This document shows, one piece after another, positions 1 through 8,547 of a stretch of 64,000 nt of DNA; position 1 is the first letter of the stretch; each line of letters opens with the position of its first letter. The DNA comes from JACOZG01 sp964564105. Its GTDB lineage: Bacteria > Patescibacteriota > Minisyncoccia > Phycocordibacterales > JACOZG01. Below the pieces are notes generated by a model that saw nothing but the letters and a program-made list of their open reading frames with translations, was not told the origin of the DNA and ran no database searches. The stretch lies in NCBI GenBank assembly GCA_964564105.1, contig CAZLZS010000002.1, forward strand, positions 1 through 64,000. Reading direction: 5' to 3'. The translations under genes were made by a program, and so were the position numbers.

Positions 1-166
1 TAATCGCGGCCGGCTCATCTCGCCAGAGTAAGGCCGCGGCCGCGAGCCGCAGACGATGGCCATCCAATCCAAATTTATCCCCCTGATCAGCGTAGGCAGT
101 CGTCCGCCATTGGCCAGACAAATCCTTGATCAGGCCGCCACTAAAAACAACGATTATTTTTTTCAT
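1..166 (-). CDS. Partial protein, possibly DUF218/YdcF-like
   Basis: Only the first 55 codons are in the window; the gene runs off the left edge. The start ATG overlaps the TGA of the aminotransferase upstream by four bases (ATGA), so it belongs to the same operon. The N-terminus reads MKKIIVVFSGGL, then an aspartate/glycine-rich stretch, then RLRLAAAALLWR. A hydrophobic strand, a glycine turn and a helix with arginines and alanines is how DUF218 (YdcF/SanA/ElyC) proteins begin. The match is short, so the family name is a suggestion only. Confidence 0.5.
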   Translation of the reverse strand, partial: MKKIIVVFSGGLIKDLSGQWRTTAYADQGDKFGLDGHRLRLAAAALLWRDEPAAI

Positions 167-1443
167 CTAATTTTGAAAATATCAGTGATCGGGGCACCGC
201 GGAGCGCCTCGCGCAGATGATTAGAATCGAGTAATTTTTTTAACCTTTTAAAAACCTGCTCATAGGTCTTGAGTAAACGATCAAAATCCTGCTTGGTGTG
301 GCGATAACTCAAATTATGTTGCCCCAACCAAAGAAAACCGGCTTGGAGCAATTCTTGTTGAAGGTAACTTTTGATCTCCAGGATCGAATAGCCAGCTACC
401 GGTTTGATCATAATTATTTGCCAAACCGGCTTACCCTCGACCGAGAGACAATCAGCCAAATCAGTTTCGGTAATCAAAGCCTTAGTTTTAGTCTGTAAAT
501 ACTCGCCCAATCGCCAAAGTTTTTTGATCACTGATTTTTTTTCCAACTCTCGAATCGTAGCAATGGCCGCGGCGAGGGACAACGTTTCACCGCCAAAAGT
601 CGAAGAAAAGAAAATATCACTGACCTTCTCCATATATTTTTTCCTGCCAACCAACGCAGAAATCGGCATACCGTTAGCCATTGATTTGCCAAAAGTGGCT
701 AAATCCGGCGTCACCCCAAATAATTTTTGGGCGCCGCCCAAATCAAATCTAAAACCAGTAATAATCTCGTCAAAAATTAAAAGAGCGCCATGCCGCGCGG
801 CTAAGTTTTTAACTCCTGACAAAAATTCTGGCGCTGGTTCAACATAATTCATCGGCTCCATGATGACGGCAGCCAGTTTATATTGCTTCATAATTTTTTT
901 AAGTGAATCAGGATCGTTATAGATAAACCGGTGAGTCAATTTTTGCGTGCTTTTAGGCACACCGAGATTACGAGTCGTTGAACCAATAAACCAATCGTGC
1001 CAACCATGATAACCACAAACAGCAACGTGTTCACGGTGAGTGACAGCCCGAGCTAATCTAATCGCGCCAGTCGTCACATCCGAACCATTTTTGCCAAACC
1101 GAACCATTTCCGCACAAGGAACATGCTTAATCAGTAATTCGGCTAATTCATATTCGAGCGGCGCCGGCAAAGAAAAAGTGATGCCTCGCTTTAATTGCCG
1201 CCGAATCGCCTGATCCACCGCCGGGTATTGATAGCCTAAAATCACCGGCAGCAAACCATTGATCAAATCGAGATAACGGTTACCATCAATATCCCAGACA
1301 TAAGCGCCGCGGGCACGGTCTAAAAAAAGCGGCGCTACCCCTTTGACATACTGCAGGTAGCTTTTACTGAAAGTCTGAGAAGCTAAAGGAATGACCTGGA
1401 TCGCTTTTTTAAACAGTCGATGATTTTTAGTTAAATTTTTCAT
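163..1443 (-). CDS. Class III PLP aminotransferase, HemL-like
   Basis: A 426-residue PLP enzyme of the glutamate-1-semialdehyde aminomutase/class III family. DEIITGFRF (cofactor aspartate) is near residue 225 and TFGKSMANGMP (Schiff-base lysine) near 253. The N-terminal GAYVWDIDGNRYLDL block is typical. No other tetrapyrrole genes are present, and neighbours are a Gfo/Idh/MocA oxidoreductase, an SpsF-like cytidylyltransferase, PseC and PseB. HemL-like enzymes in such sets aminate an activated sugar or sugar acid, so that role is inferred rather than haem synthesis. The gene overlaps both neighbours by four bases. Confidence 0.85.
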   Translation of the reverse strand: MKNLTKNHRLFKKAIQVIPLASQTFSKSYLQYVKGVAPLFLDRARGAYVWDIDGNRYLDLINGLLPVILGYQYPAVDQAIRRQLKRGITFSLPAPLEYELAELLIKHVPCAEMVRFGKNGSDVTTGAIRLARAVTHREHVAVCGYHGWHDWFIGSTTRNLGVPKSTQKLTHRFIYNDPDSLKKIMKQYKLAAVIMEPMNYVEPAPEFLSGVKNLAARHGALLIFDEIITGFRFDLGGAQKLFGVTPDLATFGKSMANGMPISALVGRKKYMEKVSDIFFSSTFGGETLSLAAAIATIRELEKKSVIKKLWRLGEYLQTKTKALITETDLADCLSVEGKPVWQIIMIKPVAGYSILEIKSYLQQELLQAGFLWLGQHNLSYRHTKQDFDRLLKTYEQVFKRLKKLLDSNHLREALRGAPITDIFKIR

Positions 1444-2453
1444 GCTAATATTTTAACCGCCACGCCACGGCGGTCGGCGCTTTGTTTAATAGACATTAAA
1501 ATCTTTAACACCCGTAAAGCATCTACCCCAGTGCCGCGAGGTTTAATTTTACCCTTAAGACAACTAACAACATGCGTTCCGACGGCGCGATACAGACTTC
1601 TCAGCTTCCCTTCTCGGATTAGCTTGTCAGACAGCTGGAAAAAACCATCAAAAACTTGATTTTTTATTTTTTTCCGATACTCAACCGTAAAGCCGATATG
1701 GGTCACCTCGAGTGCGCCTTGATCACCAATTAAACGCAAACCGAACAAACCATAATTCGGAGTGACCGATTGAAAAGCAATCATCAACCCTCCGGGAAAC
1801 TTCAAAAAACCATCGGCATTTCTATCCTCTGGATCTTTAGTTGTCCGATCATTCCAGCGAGCCGATACCGTCTCCGGCAAGATACCCACAAATGAAATTA
1901 TCAGATCAATTAAATGAGTCCCGGAATTCATCAAGCCGTTGTAATAATCAGCCTGTCCTTGGAGTAAATCACCGAGTAGGCCCTTTCTGACTCGGGCCGC
2001 CCACTTGGCTAAAATCGGATCGAAATGGCGTTGATGATTAACAAAAAGTAAAACTTTGCGCTCACGACAAATCTTAATCATCTCTTCAGCCGCGGCGATT
2101 GACAAGGCAATCGGCTTTTCGCAGAGAATAGCCTTGACTCCGGCTTCGGCGGCCATGATCACAAACGGCCGATGAAGATTTGAAGGTGTGGCGACGGACA
2201 CAATGTCTGGTTTTTCTTGGGCAAACATTTCCCGAGCATCGAGGTAAAGACGGGCGGCCGAGAAATGGCGGCTGGCGCCCCGTAATTTCTTTTCGTCAAT
2301 ATCCACTAGAGCGACGAGCTCCGTGTTCGGGTTACCAGACCAGACGCTAGCGTGAGTAATCGGCTTAATCCGCGGGTCGCACTTCCTCTCCTCGGCACCG
2401 ATCCGTCCGCATCCGATCACGGCCGCCTTAAACTTTTTTTTCTTTAGGATCAT
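1440..2453 (-). CDS. Gfo/Idh/MocA-family oxidoreductase
   Basis: An NAD(P)-dependent sugar oxidoreductase. The Rossmann motif is AAVIGCGRIGAEER at the N-terminus, and the family's second signature is CEKPIAL with the catalytic-type lysine, near residue 113. The ATG at 2453 is chosen because it overlaps the TGA of the cytidylyltransferase by four bases, the same coupling used across the operon; a start 21 bases earlier is possible. The protein is then 337 residues, normal for the family. The substrate is probably a nucleotide-linked amino sugar or a nonulosonate precursor, judged only from neighbours. Confidence 0.85.
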   Translation of the reverse strand: MILKKKKFKAAVIGCGRIGAEERKCDPRIKPITHASVWSGNPNTELVALVDIDEKKLRGASRHFSAARLYLDAREMFAQEKPDIVSVATPSNLHRPFVIMAAEAGVKAILCEKPIALSIAAAEEMIKICRERKVLLFVNHQRHFDPILAKWAARVRKGLLGDLLQGQADYYNGLMNSGTHLIDLIISFVGILPETVSARWNDRTTKDPEDRNADGFLKFPGGLMIAFQSVTPNYGLFGLRLIGDQGALEVTHIGFTVEYRKKIKNQVFDGFFQLSDKLIREGKLRSLYRAVGTHVVSCLKGKIKPRGTGVDALRVLKILMSIKQSADRRGVAVKILA

Positions 2454-3196
2454 TTCATAGGTTTTTGCTCGCAATGTTCATTCAATTTCGCCACTTCTTG
2501 ATGCTGATCAAGATAAACCAAGACCGACGGGACATGAATAATCTCAGCCTCTTTATTGAACACCTTGTAAATTTTCTCGAGCAAAAGAAAATCCTCTGGA
2601 TAATCCACCACCAATCGATAATCTCGTCGATATTCCAGCGGAGCCATAATCATTGGACCGATAGTAAAATGGCCCTTTTTGTTCTGCCAGATATATGGGG
2701 TAACATGCTCGGTTTCGAGATTTTCAGTCGCCTTCTCAAACGCCGTCCTCAAGGTAGAAAATGAAAAAACTTCCACGTCGAGTCCTCTGGGGAAAGTTCT
2801 GTCGCCTGGTAAAACATTACTGATATAATCGTATTTATTTTTAGCAAATTCGTTGAGACAGAGATCGATAATCACCGGATCTATCAACGGGCAATCGCTA
2901 GTGATTCTCACCACAACATCGGCCCTGATCTCGGTCGCGGCCCGGTAGTAACGTTCCAAAACATTGGCCAATGAACCTTTGAAGCAAGGGGTGCCCATTT
3001 TTCGGCACAGCCCTTCAATCACTGCGTCCTCCGACCGCTCGGTGGTGGCGACGATCACTTGATCAGCAAGTTTCGACTTTTGGCAACGGGCAATCACCTG
3101 CCAAAGCATCGGCCGGCCGGACAAGTTTTTCATCACCTTGCCCGGCAACCGCGTTGAACTCAGTCTGGCTTGAATAATGACGACGGTTTTCTTCAT
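2450..3196 (-). CDS. SpsF/PseF-like cytidylyltransferase
   Basis: A 248-residue nucleotidyltransferase of the SpsF/CMP-sialate synthetase-like group. It opens with VVIIQARLSSTRLPGKVM, the CTP-binding loop with conserved arginines and lysine. RITSDCPLIDP carries the metal-binding aspartates and VDYPEDFLLLE closes the domain. Such enzymes attach CMP to acidic sugars. Next to PseB and PseC it could make a CMP-nonulosonate, but no NeuB/PseI-type condensing enzyme is in this window. A second paralogue lies at 12049-12843 and probably has a different substrate. Confidence 0.8.
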   Translation of the reverse strand: MKKTVVIIQARLSSTRLPGKVMKNLSGRPMLWQVIARCQKSKLADQVIVATTERSEDAVIEGLCRKMGTPCFKGSLANVLERYYRAATEIRADVVVRITSDCPLIDPVIIDLCLNEFAKNKYDYISNVLPGDRTFPRGLDVEVFSFSTLRTAFEKATENLETEHVTPYIWQNKKGHFTIGPMIMAPLEYRRDYRLVVDYPEDFLLLEKIYKVFNKEAEIIHVPSVLVYLDQHQEVAKLNEHCEQKPMK

Positions 3197-3199
3197 AAT

Positions 3200-4303
3200 C
3201 TAGACGCGATAATACTGTTTGATCACATTCACTATATATTTGACTTTGGTTTGTTTCAAATTTGGATAAAGCGGCAGAGTCATCGCCGTTTGGCTGTAAT
3301 GATCGGCCTTGGGACAATTCTTAATTTTAAAATCGAGTTTTTGATAATAAGGCTGAGAATAAACCGTTGGATAATGGAAATTAACACCCACGCCGTTTTG
3401 TTTCAAAAAATTATAAAGGGGCAGACGATCTTTAACATTTTTTACCCGGATGACAAAAATATGCCAAGCCGATCGCGAGTCGGGGAACTCGGCCGGCAAG
3501 ACAATCTCTTGACAATCGTTTAGATACTTTCGGTACCAACCAACCACCTGCCGCCGTTTAGCGATAAACCGATCCAGCTTTTTTAATTGCGAGAGGCCAA
3601 GCGCGGTTTGAATGTCAGTTAGCCGATAATTAAACCCCAGTTTAGTCATCACATTGAAACCGTTCTGGTCTTTCTCTACCCCGTGACTGCGGAGCAATAA
3701 AAGCTGATCGTAAAAATTTTTGTGGTTGGTAAGCACAGCGCCGCCTTCACCAGTGGTAATTGATTTAACCGGGTGGAAGCTAAACACGGTCAGATCGGCG
3801 AAGCCGCCGATTTTCTCCCCTTGGTAAGAAGCGCCGAGCGCATGGCAAGCATCGGCGATAATTAGAAGTTTATGCTTCTTGGCCAGCGACCGGATCTTTT
3901 GGTATTCACACGGCTGGCCGGCAAAATCCACCGGCACAATGGCTTTGGTTTTTTTAGTAATTAATTTGGCAATTTTACTTTCGTCGAGGTTGTAAGTGTC
4001 CAACCGGATGTCGCCAAAAACCGGCTTGGCGCCAAGGACTAAAAGCATATTCGTGGTGGCCACAAAAGTGTTTGGCGTCGTAATCACTTCGTCGCCTTTT
4101 TTAAGACCAGCTGCCAAATAAGCCAAATGGAGCGCGGCGGTGCCGCTCGACGCCGCCACGGCATATTTAACGCCGCAATAATTAGCCAGACCATTTTCAA
4201 ACTCCTGAACTTTCGGCCCCTGGGTCAGCCACTTTGATTTAAGAGTGGTGGTAACGGCTTGAACATCATTCCGGTCAATTGATTGTGAACCGTACGGAAT
4301 CAT
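3200..4303 (-). CDS. pseC: PseC-like UDP-4-keto-amino-sugar transaminase
   Basis: A 367-residue DegT/DnrJ/EryC1 aminotransferase. The substrate region reads SSGTAALHLAY, the PLP aspartate is in IADACHALGA, and the Schiff-base lysine is in FHPVKSITTGEGGA near residue 184. The start MIPYGSQSIDRNDVQAV is typical of PseC. It should aminate the 4-keto sugar made by the PseB-like gene immediately upstream, which it overlaps by four bases, giving UDP-4-amino-4,6-dideoxy-N-acetyl-altrosamine in the pseudaminic pathway. DegT family members differ in sugar specificity, so the exact epimer is uncertain. Confidence 0.82.
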   Translation of the reverse strand: MIPYGSQSIDRNDVQAVTTTLKSKWLTQGPKVQEFENGLANYCGVKYAVAASSGTAALHLAYLAAGLKKGDEVITTPNTFVATTNMLLVLGAKPVFGDIRLDTYNLDESKIAKLITKKTKAIVPVDFAGQPCEYQKIRSLAKKHKLLIIADACHALGASYQGEKIGGFADLTVFSFHPVKSITTGEGGAVLTNHKNFYDQLLLLRSHGVEKDQNGFNVMTKLGFNYRLTDIQTALGLSQLKKLDRFIAKRRQVVGWYRKYLNDCQEIVLPAEFPDSRSAWHIFVIRVKNVKDRLPLYNFLKQNGVGVNFHYPTVYSQPYYQKLDFKIKNCPKADHYSQTAMTLPLYPNLKQTKVKYIVNVIKQYYRV

Positions 4304-5298
4304 AAAACCAGACGGCCGACAATTTCCGCCAGTTCTTTTTTCGTCAGACAGACATTATGATTCTCACTGGTAAAGCAAAAATCAGGATCAAGTTTTTTAC
4401 CGATCTTGACGAATTTCTCTCCGTTCCGCCGCGGAATTTCAGCGTGCTCTGGCAAAACCACAAAGTATTTTCCCAAATCAACGGCGTGCCGCGACTCCTC
4501 GCGCGTCAACAAAACCTCGTGCAATTTCTCCCCGGGTCTAATACCGACCACTTTCCTTTTAGCCTTAGGCACGATGGCGTCAAAGAGATCGGCCAGTCGC
4601 ATCACCGGCGCTTTGGGGATAAAAATTTCTCCGCCGGTCATCTGTTCGAGGGCAAACAAAACTAAGGCAAAGGTCTTCTCCAAATCAAGCCAGAACCTGG
4701 TCATCCGTTCGTCGGTAATATGGACGGTGCGAGCATTCTTACTTTTCAACAAAATCTCAACGATGCTGCCGCGGCTGCCGATGACGTTACCGTATCGAAC
4801 GCAACTGAACTTGGTCCGCCGGCTAGCGTAGACGTTGCCGCTGATAAATAATTTCTCGGCGCACAACTTGGTCGAACCGTAAAGATTGATCGGCTGAGCC
4901 GCTTTGTCCGTGGAAATCAGGAGTGCCTTCGAGACCCCCTGGTCAATCGCGGCCTCAATCACATTCTGACTGCCGAAAATGTTGGTCTTGACCGCCTCGA
5001 ACGGATTATATTCCAAGATCGGCACCTGCTTTAAGGCAGCGGCGTGAATCACCACATCGACGCCATGGAAAGCGCGCTCGAGCCGTTGCAAATCCCGCAC
5101 ATCGCCCAAAAAAAATCTCAAACGTTGGTCAGCCGGGAATTCCTTAGTCATCAAGTGCTGTTTGAATTCGTCGCGACTGAAGACGATGATTTTTTTTGCC
5201 TTGGAATTATTCAACAAATATTTGATAAACCCGCGGCCGAAAGAACCGGTGCCGCCGGTGATCAGGATTGTTTTATTTTTTAGAAAATCAGTTTTCAT
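4300..5298 (-). CDS. pseB: PseB-like UDP-GlcNAc 4,6-dehydratase (5-inverting)
   Basis: A 332-residue short-chain (extended) dehydratase. Features seen are the GGTGSFGRG nucleotide-binding loop, FSRDEFKQHLM, GDVRDLQRL, HAAALKQVPILEYNP, ISTDKAAQP and the NLYGSTK catalytic Tyr-Lys segment. These blocks together are the signature of PseB/FlaA1-type enzymes. It removes water from UDP-N-acetylglucosamine and inverts C5 to start pseudaminic-acid synthesis. It feeds the adjacent PseC-like transaminase, and the two are translationally coupled. Its own start overlaps the preceding stop by four bases. Confidence 0.88.
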   Translation of the reverse strand: MKTDFLKNKTILITGGTGSFGRGFIKYLLNNSKAKKIIVFSRDEFKQHLMTKEFPADQRLRFFLGDVRDLQRLERAFHGVDVVIHAAALKQVPILEYNPFEAVKTNIFGSQNVIEAAIDQGVSKALLISTDKAAQPINLYGSTKLCAEKLFISGNVYASRRTKFSCVRYGNVIGSRGSIVEILLKSKNARTVHITDERMTRFWLDLEKTFALVLFALEQMTGGEIFIPKAPVMRLADLFDAIVPKAKRKVVGIRPGEKLHEVLLTREESRHAVDLGKYFVVLPEHAEIPRRNGEKFVKIGKKLDPDFCFTSENHNVCLTKKELAEIVGRLVL

Positions 5299-6206
5299 TT
5301 TTGATCAAAGATGATCTTACTTAAAGCGGCGGCGGTCTTGATCTTGATAATTTGCCTGAACGGCAAACGACATTGACCCGCCAAACCAGGCCGGAAACTG
5401 ACAGCCGGCTTGCCGGCCAGTGCAGCCACGGCGAGCGCCAGGCTCTCGATACCGACAACTAACCGACTTTGCCCCATATCTTCAGCTAAACTTCGGTTGA
5501 GAGAAATTTCTACGGGAACAGCACTCGGCGATGATTCGACAATCGCCCAATATTGGCTGGGGAGTTCTCGGGGGTGCGGTCGAATTATGATCTTACAATT
5601 TATTTTGGGTTCAGACAAGACGGACAAAAACTTTTTCAAAACCATGGGGCCATGCGGCGGCTCGCCCAAAAAGAGAATCGAATTCGATTCTGCCTGACTA
5701 AATTGTTTTATTTGCTTTTTCATTTCTTCGAAATAAAGATTGGGGACTAGAATGATCGGCCGTTTAAACAACTTTTTCGCCAACAGCCGGGCGGCTTGAT
5801 CACCGACCCAAATCTCGTCGGGCAAATTTTCCCGCCAATTTTTCCCGGGATAGCCGAAACGCTCGCGAAAGTTAACCCAATGGTCTAAATAGACAGCAGA
5901 TTTGATTCCGTGCCTTTTGGCCTCAACAACAAAGAGCCGCTCAATGACTGAATGTTTACCGCTCGTGGCCGCAAGGAGTAATGAAATGCCAATCTCTCGA
6001 TCGAAAATTTGCCTCACTGCCATAATACTCGTCGGCGCTGGTTGAAAAACGATGGCTCGACGAGCAAAAACTTTTTCCGCCGGGCCAGAAATGTAAGAGG
6101 AAAAATTATAGCGCTTAGCGTTTTTATTAACGTACGCACCAACCACCTCGGCCCCGCCGGCATCGTGAGCCACCACGATTATTTTATTTTTAACTCTGGT
6201 CTTCAT
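5295..6206 (-). CDS. Putative GT-B-fold glycan protein of unknown function
   Basis: A 303-residue protein with a GT-B-like outline. It starts KIIVVAHDAGGAEVV, has a central ILFLGEPPHGP strand-turn and IIRPHPREL, and ends with SRLVVGIESLALAVAALAGKPAVSFRPG. The HPRE and GIESLALAVAALAGKPA segments resemble the second domain of UDP-sugar 2-epimerases and of CDP-glycerol/polysialyl-type transferases. No specific family is recognised. Its position between PseB and an aminotransferase suggests a hydrolase or transferase acting on the nucleotide sugar, perhaps the missing PseG-type step, but no PseG motif can be identified. Confidence 0.6.
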   Translation of the reverse strand: MKTRVKNKIIVVAHDAGGAEVVGAYVNKNAKRYNFSSYISGPAEKVFARRAIVFQPAPTSIMAVRQIFDREIGISLLLAATSGKHSVIERLFVVEAKRHGIKSAVYLDHWVNFRERFGYPGKNWRENLPDEIWVGDQAARLLAKKLFKRPIILVPNLYFEEMKKQIKQFSQAESNSILFLGEPPHGPMVLKKFLSVLSEPKINCKIIIRPHPRELPSQYWAIVESSPSAVPVEISLNRSLAEDMGQSRLVVGIESLALAVAALAGKPAVSFRPGLAGQCRLPFRQIIKIKTAAALSKIIFDQK

Positions 6207-7464
6207 TTATTAACTCTTGCCGGTGTTCATAAACTTTTGCAAAGGCGGTCACCACATCGGCTAAATCTTTCTTGGTCATTCCCGGCCGCATCAATTCGTG
6301 GAAAAAAAGTTCTTTTTCATAAAGACGCTCGGCGGTCAAACATAGATCTTTAGACGCCCTGTTTGCAAAAAGCGGCAAGTGATAAAGGGGTTTAACATAA
6401 CCGATATTAAGCAACGGGCCATGACCCTCGCGGAGTCGCGATTCCGGTAATTCGGCTCTCACCGCCTCAATGAAGCGGTCGCGAGGCAAGCCCACGATCG
6501 ACTCATCATAAAGGAACGGCTGGACATAATAAACATGGGTCACCCCTTCTCGGACTGACGCAGGTTTGATGCCCGGAATCTTGGAAAGTTCTTTAACGAA
6601 AAAATGACAATTCCTCTGGCGTTCTTTAATTAGTCGAGGTAGCTTCTTTAATTGTTCCTGACCAATCGCCGCCTCAATTTCAGTCATTCGAAAATTAAAC
6701 CCCACCATATTAGTTAAATCGGCGACCTTCTTACCAACAACCACATTCTCGGCGTGATTCCTAATCAACCGGACTCGATCAGCTATATTATCGTCATCCG
6801 TCACAACCACTCCGCCCTCTCCAGTATGAATATGTTTGTGATAATTGAGGGAATAGACGCCAACATCACCTAAAGTTCCGGCAAATTTACCACCATATTT
6901 AGCTCCCGGCGCTTGAGCGCAATCTTCGATAACCCTTAGCTTGTATTTTCTGGCAATAGAGTTTATGGCCAAAGCGTCATAGGGCTGACCGAAAAGATCA
7001 ACGACGATAATGGCTTTGGTTCGAGACGTGATTTTATCTTCGACCGACCGCGGATCGAGACAAAAATAATTCGGTTCAACATCGGCGAAGACCGGCCGGG
7101 CTCCGTACCAAAGCGGCGCGGTGACTGAAGCCACCATGGTGTAGGGCGAAACGATCACTTCATCGCCAGGCGAGAGGCCCACTGCGCCGCAAGCGGCGAT
7201 GAGACCAGAAGTGGCGGAATTAACCGTGATGGCGTGTTTGACGCCAAAATGCTTCGCCCAAGCTCTTTCCAGCGCCCGAACTTCTAGCCCGCCGTAGAAA
7301 TCCTTATGCCAAGTACCCAAGAAACCAGACAAAACGCCGCCTTTAATCACCCGCCGCGCCGCTCTTTCCTCCTCCCGGCCAATGGTTTGGTAAGCTGGAA
7401 AAAGCTTGGTCCGCACCCCTCGCCCGCCGTTAATGGCTAAAACCTCCTTCGTTTTATTTTTCAT
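6190..7464 (-). CDS. DegT/DnrJ/EryC1/StrS-family aminotransferase
   Basis: A 424-residue PLP sugar aminotransferase, longer than PseC. The cofactor aspartate is in VIEDCAQAPGAKYGG and the lysine in YSLNYHKHIHTGEGG near residue 210, where the lysine lies in NYHKH rather than the usual FxxxK. The substrate pocket block is TVNSATSGLIAACGAVG. It overlaps the next gene by 17 bases. With PseC it makes two DegT enzymes in one operon, so a second 4-amino or 3-amino sugar is probably assembled here. The HKHIH variant recalls the GDP-perosamine and L-glutamine:scyllo-inosose branches, but the substrate is not deducible. Confidence 0.85.
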   Translation of the reverse strand: MKNKTKEVLAINGGRGVRTKLFPAYQTIGREEERAARRVIKGGVLSGFLGTWHKDFYGGLEVRALERAWAKHFGVKHAITVNSATSGLIAACGAVGLSPGDEVIVSPYTMVASVTAPLWYGARPVFADVEPNYFCLDPRSVEDKITSRTKAIIVVDLFGQPYDALAINSIARKYKLRVIEDCAQAPGAKYGGKFAGTLGDVGVYSLNYHKHIHTGEGGVVVTDDDNIADRVRLIRNHAENVVVGKKVADLTNMVGFNFRMTEIEAAIGQEQLKKLPRLIKERQRNCHFFVKELSKIPGIKPASVREGVTHVYYVQPFLYDESIVGLPRDRFIEAVRAELPESRLREGHGPLLNIGYVKPLYHLPLFANRASKDLCLTAERLYEKELFFHELMRPGMTKKDLADVVTAFAKVYEHRQELINEDQS

Positions 7465-7942
7465 TTTTTAACAGACTAAGCATGACTAAATCGTGGTAGG
7501 TGCCACGATGATAAAAGTAGTCGCGAAGTTTACCATCAGCTCTATAGCCAAGAGATTTGATCGCGGAGATCAGTTTAACTTCGTCGTCGGAAAAAGAAAG
7601 ATAAATTCTATGCAGATTCAATTCGGCAAATCCCCAATCAGTCAGAGCGGCGACCGCCTGTTTGATCATTAGCAGACGATTTCGTTCGCCAAACCGCAAA
7701 AAACCGGCCAATTCCGCCGATTGAGAAATGTCGTCGCGTTTATAAATACCGCCGACACCAATGACCTTACCCAAGGCCACAAATTCAAAGAATCTATCGC
7801 GAGAAGGCAACGAGTTAACAGACAGCGGCGGCTGTCCACGCCAAAAACCAAACCACACTCCCCCAGTCGGCGGCGAATCAAAAAACTTTAGAGGGAGAGT
7901 AGGAGTTAAGCGCAATTTGATTTGATTATTTTTATTTTTCAT
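7454..7942 (-). CDS. GNAT-family N-acyltransferase
   Basis: A 162-residue acyltransferase of the GNAT fold. Visible pieces are the central strand VALGKVIGVGGIYKRDD, the acyl-CoA/ACP-binding helix region near GERNRLLMIKQAV, and the C-terminal LNLHRIYLSFSDDEVKLISAIKSLGYRADG block typical of the RimJ/PseH-like group. The ATG at 7942 is preferred because it lies just after the upstream stop; an ATG 21 bases earlier would overlap it. It sits beside aminotransferases and an ACP module, so it may transfer the acyl group onto the new amino group of the sugar. Confidence 0.7.
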   Translation of the reverse strand: MKNKNNQIKLRLTPTLPLKFFDSPPTGGVWFGFWRGQPPLSVNSLPSRDRFFEFVALGKVIGVGGIYKRDDISQSAELAGFLRFGERNRLLMIKQAVAALTDWGFAELNLHRIYLSFSDDEVKLISAIKSLGYRADGKLRDYFYHRGTYHDLVMLSLLKNEK

Positions 7943-7953
7943 CTTGTCAAAAA

Positions 7954-8538
7954 TTATTGGCAACCGAAACGTTTGTAATAAAAATCGCGGACGCGCGGGT
8001 AATACTCGCGGCGCAAGATGTCCATCGTTGTACCATCGTAATATCGGCCGTTGCGGTAAAGAACTTGACGTTTAACACCTTGAAATTTGTAACCGAGCGA
8101 CTCGAAAAACTTGGTCGCTCCCCGATTATCCGGACGACTGGTGCCTAAATAAAGCATATTGAGGTTCAAACGATCAAAACCAAAATGCGTCAGGAGAGCG
8201 CAAATTTCCATCCCCAGTGAACCATTCCAGAACCGGCGCTCGCCAATGACAATCCGAATCTCACCGTGACCAGCCAAATAATCAAGGTCAAAAATGCCAC
8301 AGAATCCAATCGTCTTGGCGGTTGACTTATGAACAGCCATGAAAACAACATCGTGATCATTGCCAATATGTTCCTCGAGCATTTTTTCAATTTCCGAGAT
8401 GGTTTTCGGTAATCGACCGTAAAAAAGATGGCGGGTGATTTCCGGATTATTCAACCAACCGACGACCAGGTCGGCGTCGCCTTGTCGAAGTGCCCGAAGA
8501 CCGATATTTTTTCCGCTGACAAATAATTTATTTTTCAT
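7954..8538 (-). CDS. GNAT N-acyltransferase, RimJ/RimL/PseH-like
   Basis: A 194-residue GNAT enzyme. It starts VSGKNIGLRALRQGDADLVVGWLNNPEITRHL, the usual RimL/PseH opening, followed by AKTIGFCGIFDLDYLAGHGEIRIVIGE and a C-terminal LNMLYLGTSRPDNRGATKFFESLGYKFQG block. PseH N-acetylates the UDP-4-amino sugar made by PseC. This protein is the best candidate for that step, but the acyl donor could instead be the ACP encoded at 9728-9958. The gene lies 10 bases after the SDR gene. Confidence 0.75.
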   Translation of the reverse strand: MKNKLFVSGKNIGLRALRQGDADLVVGWLNNPEITRHLFYGRLPKTISEIEKMLEEHIGNDHDVVFMAVHKSTAKTIGFCGIFDLDYLAGHGEIRIVIGERRFWNGSLGMEICALLTHFGFDRLNLNMLYLGTSRPDNRGATKFFESLGYKFQGVKRQVLYRNGRYYDGTTMDILRREYYPRVRDFYYKRFGCQ

Positions 8539-8547
8539 TGGGATGAT

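Noticed and set aside
163..1443. HemL of haem synthesis
   Set aside because: The enzyme family fits but no other tetrapyrrole gene is near; all neighbours are sugar genes.
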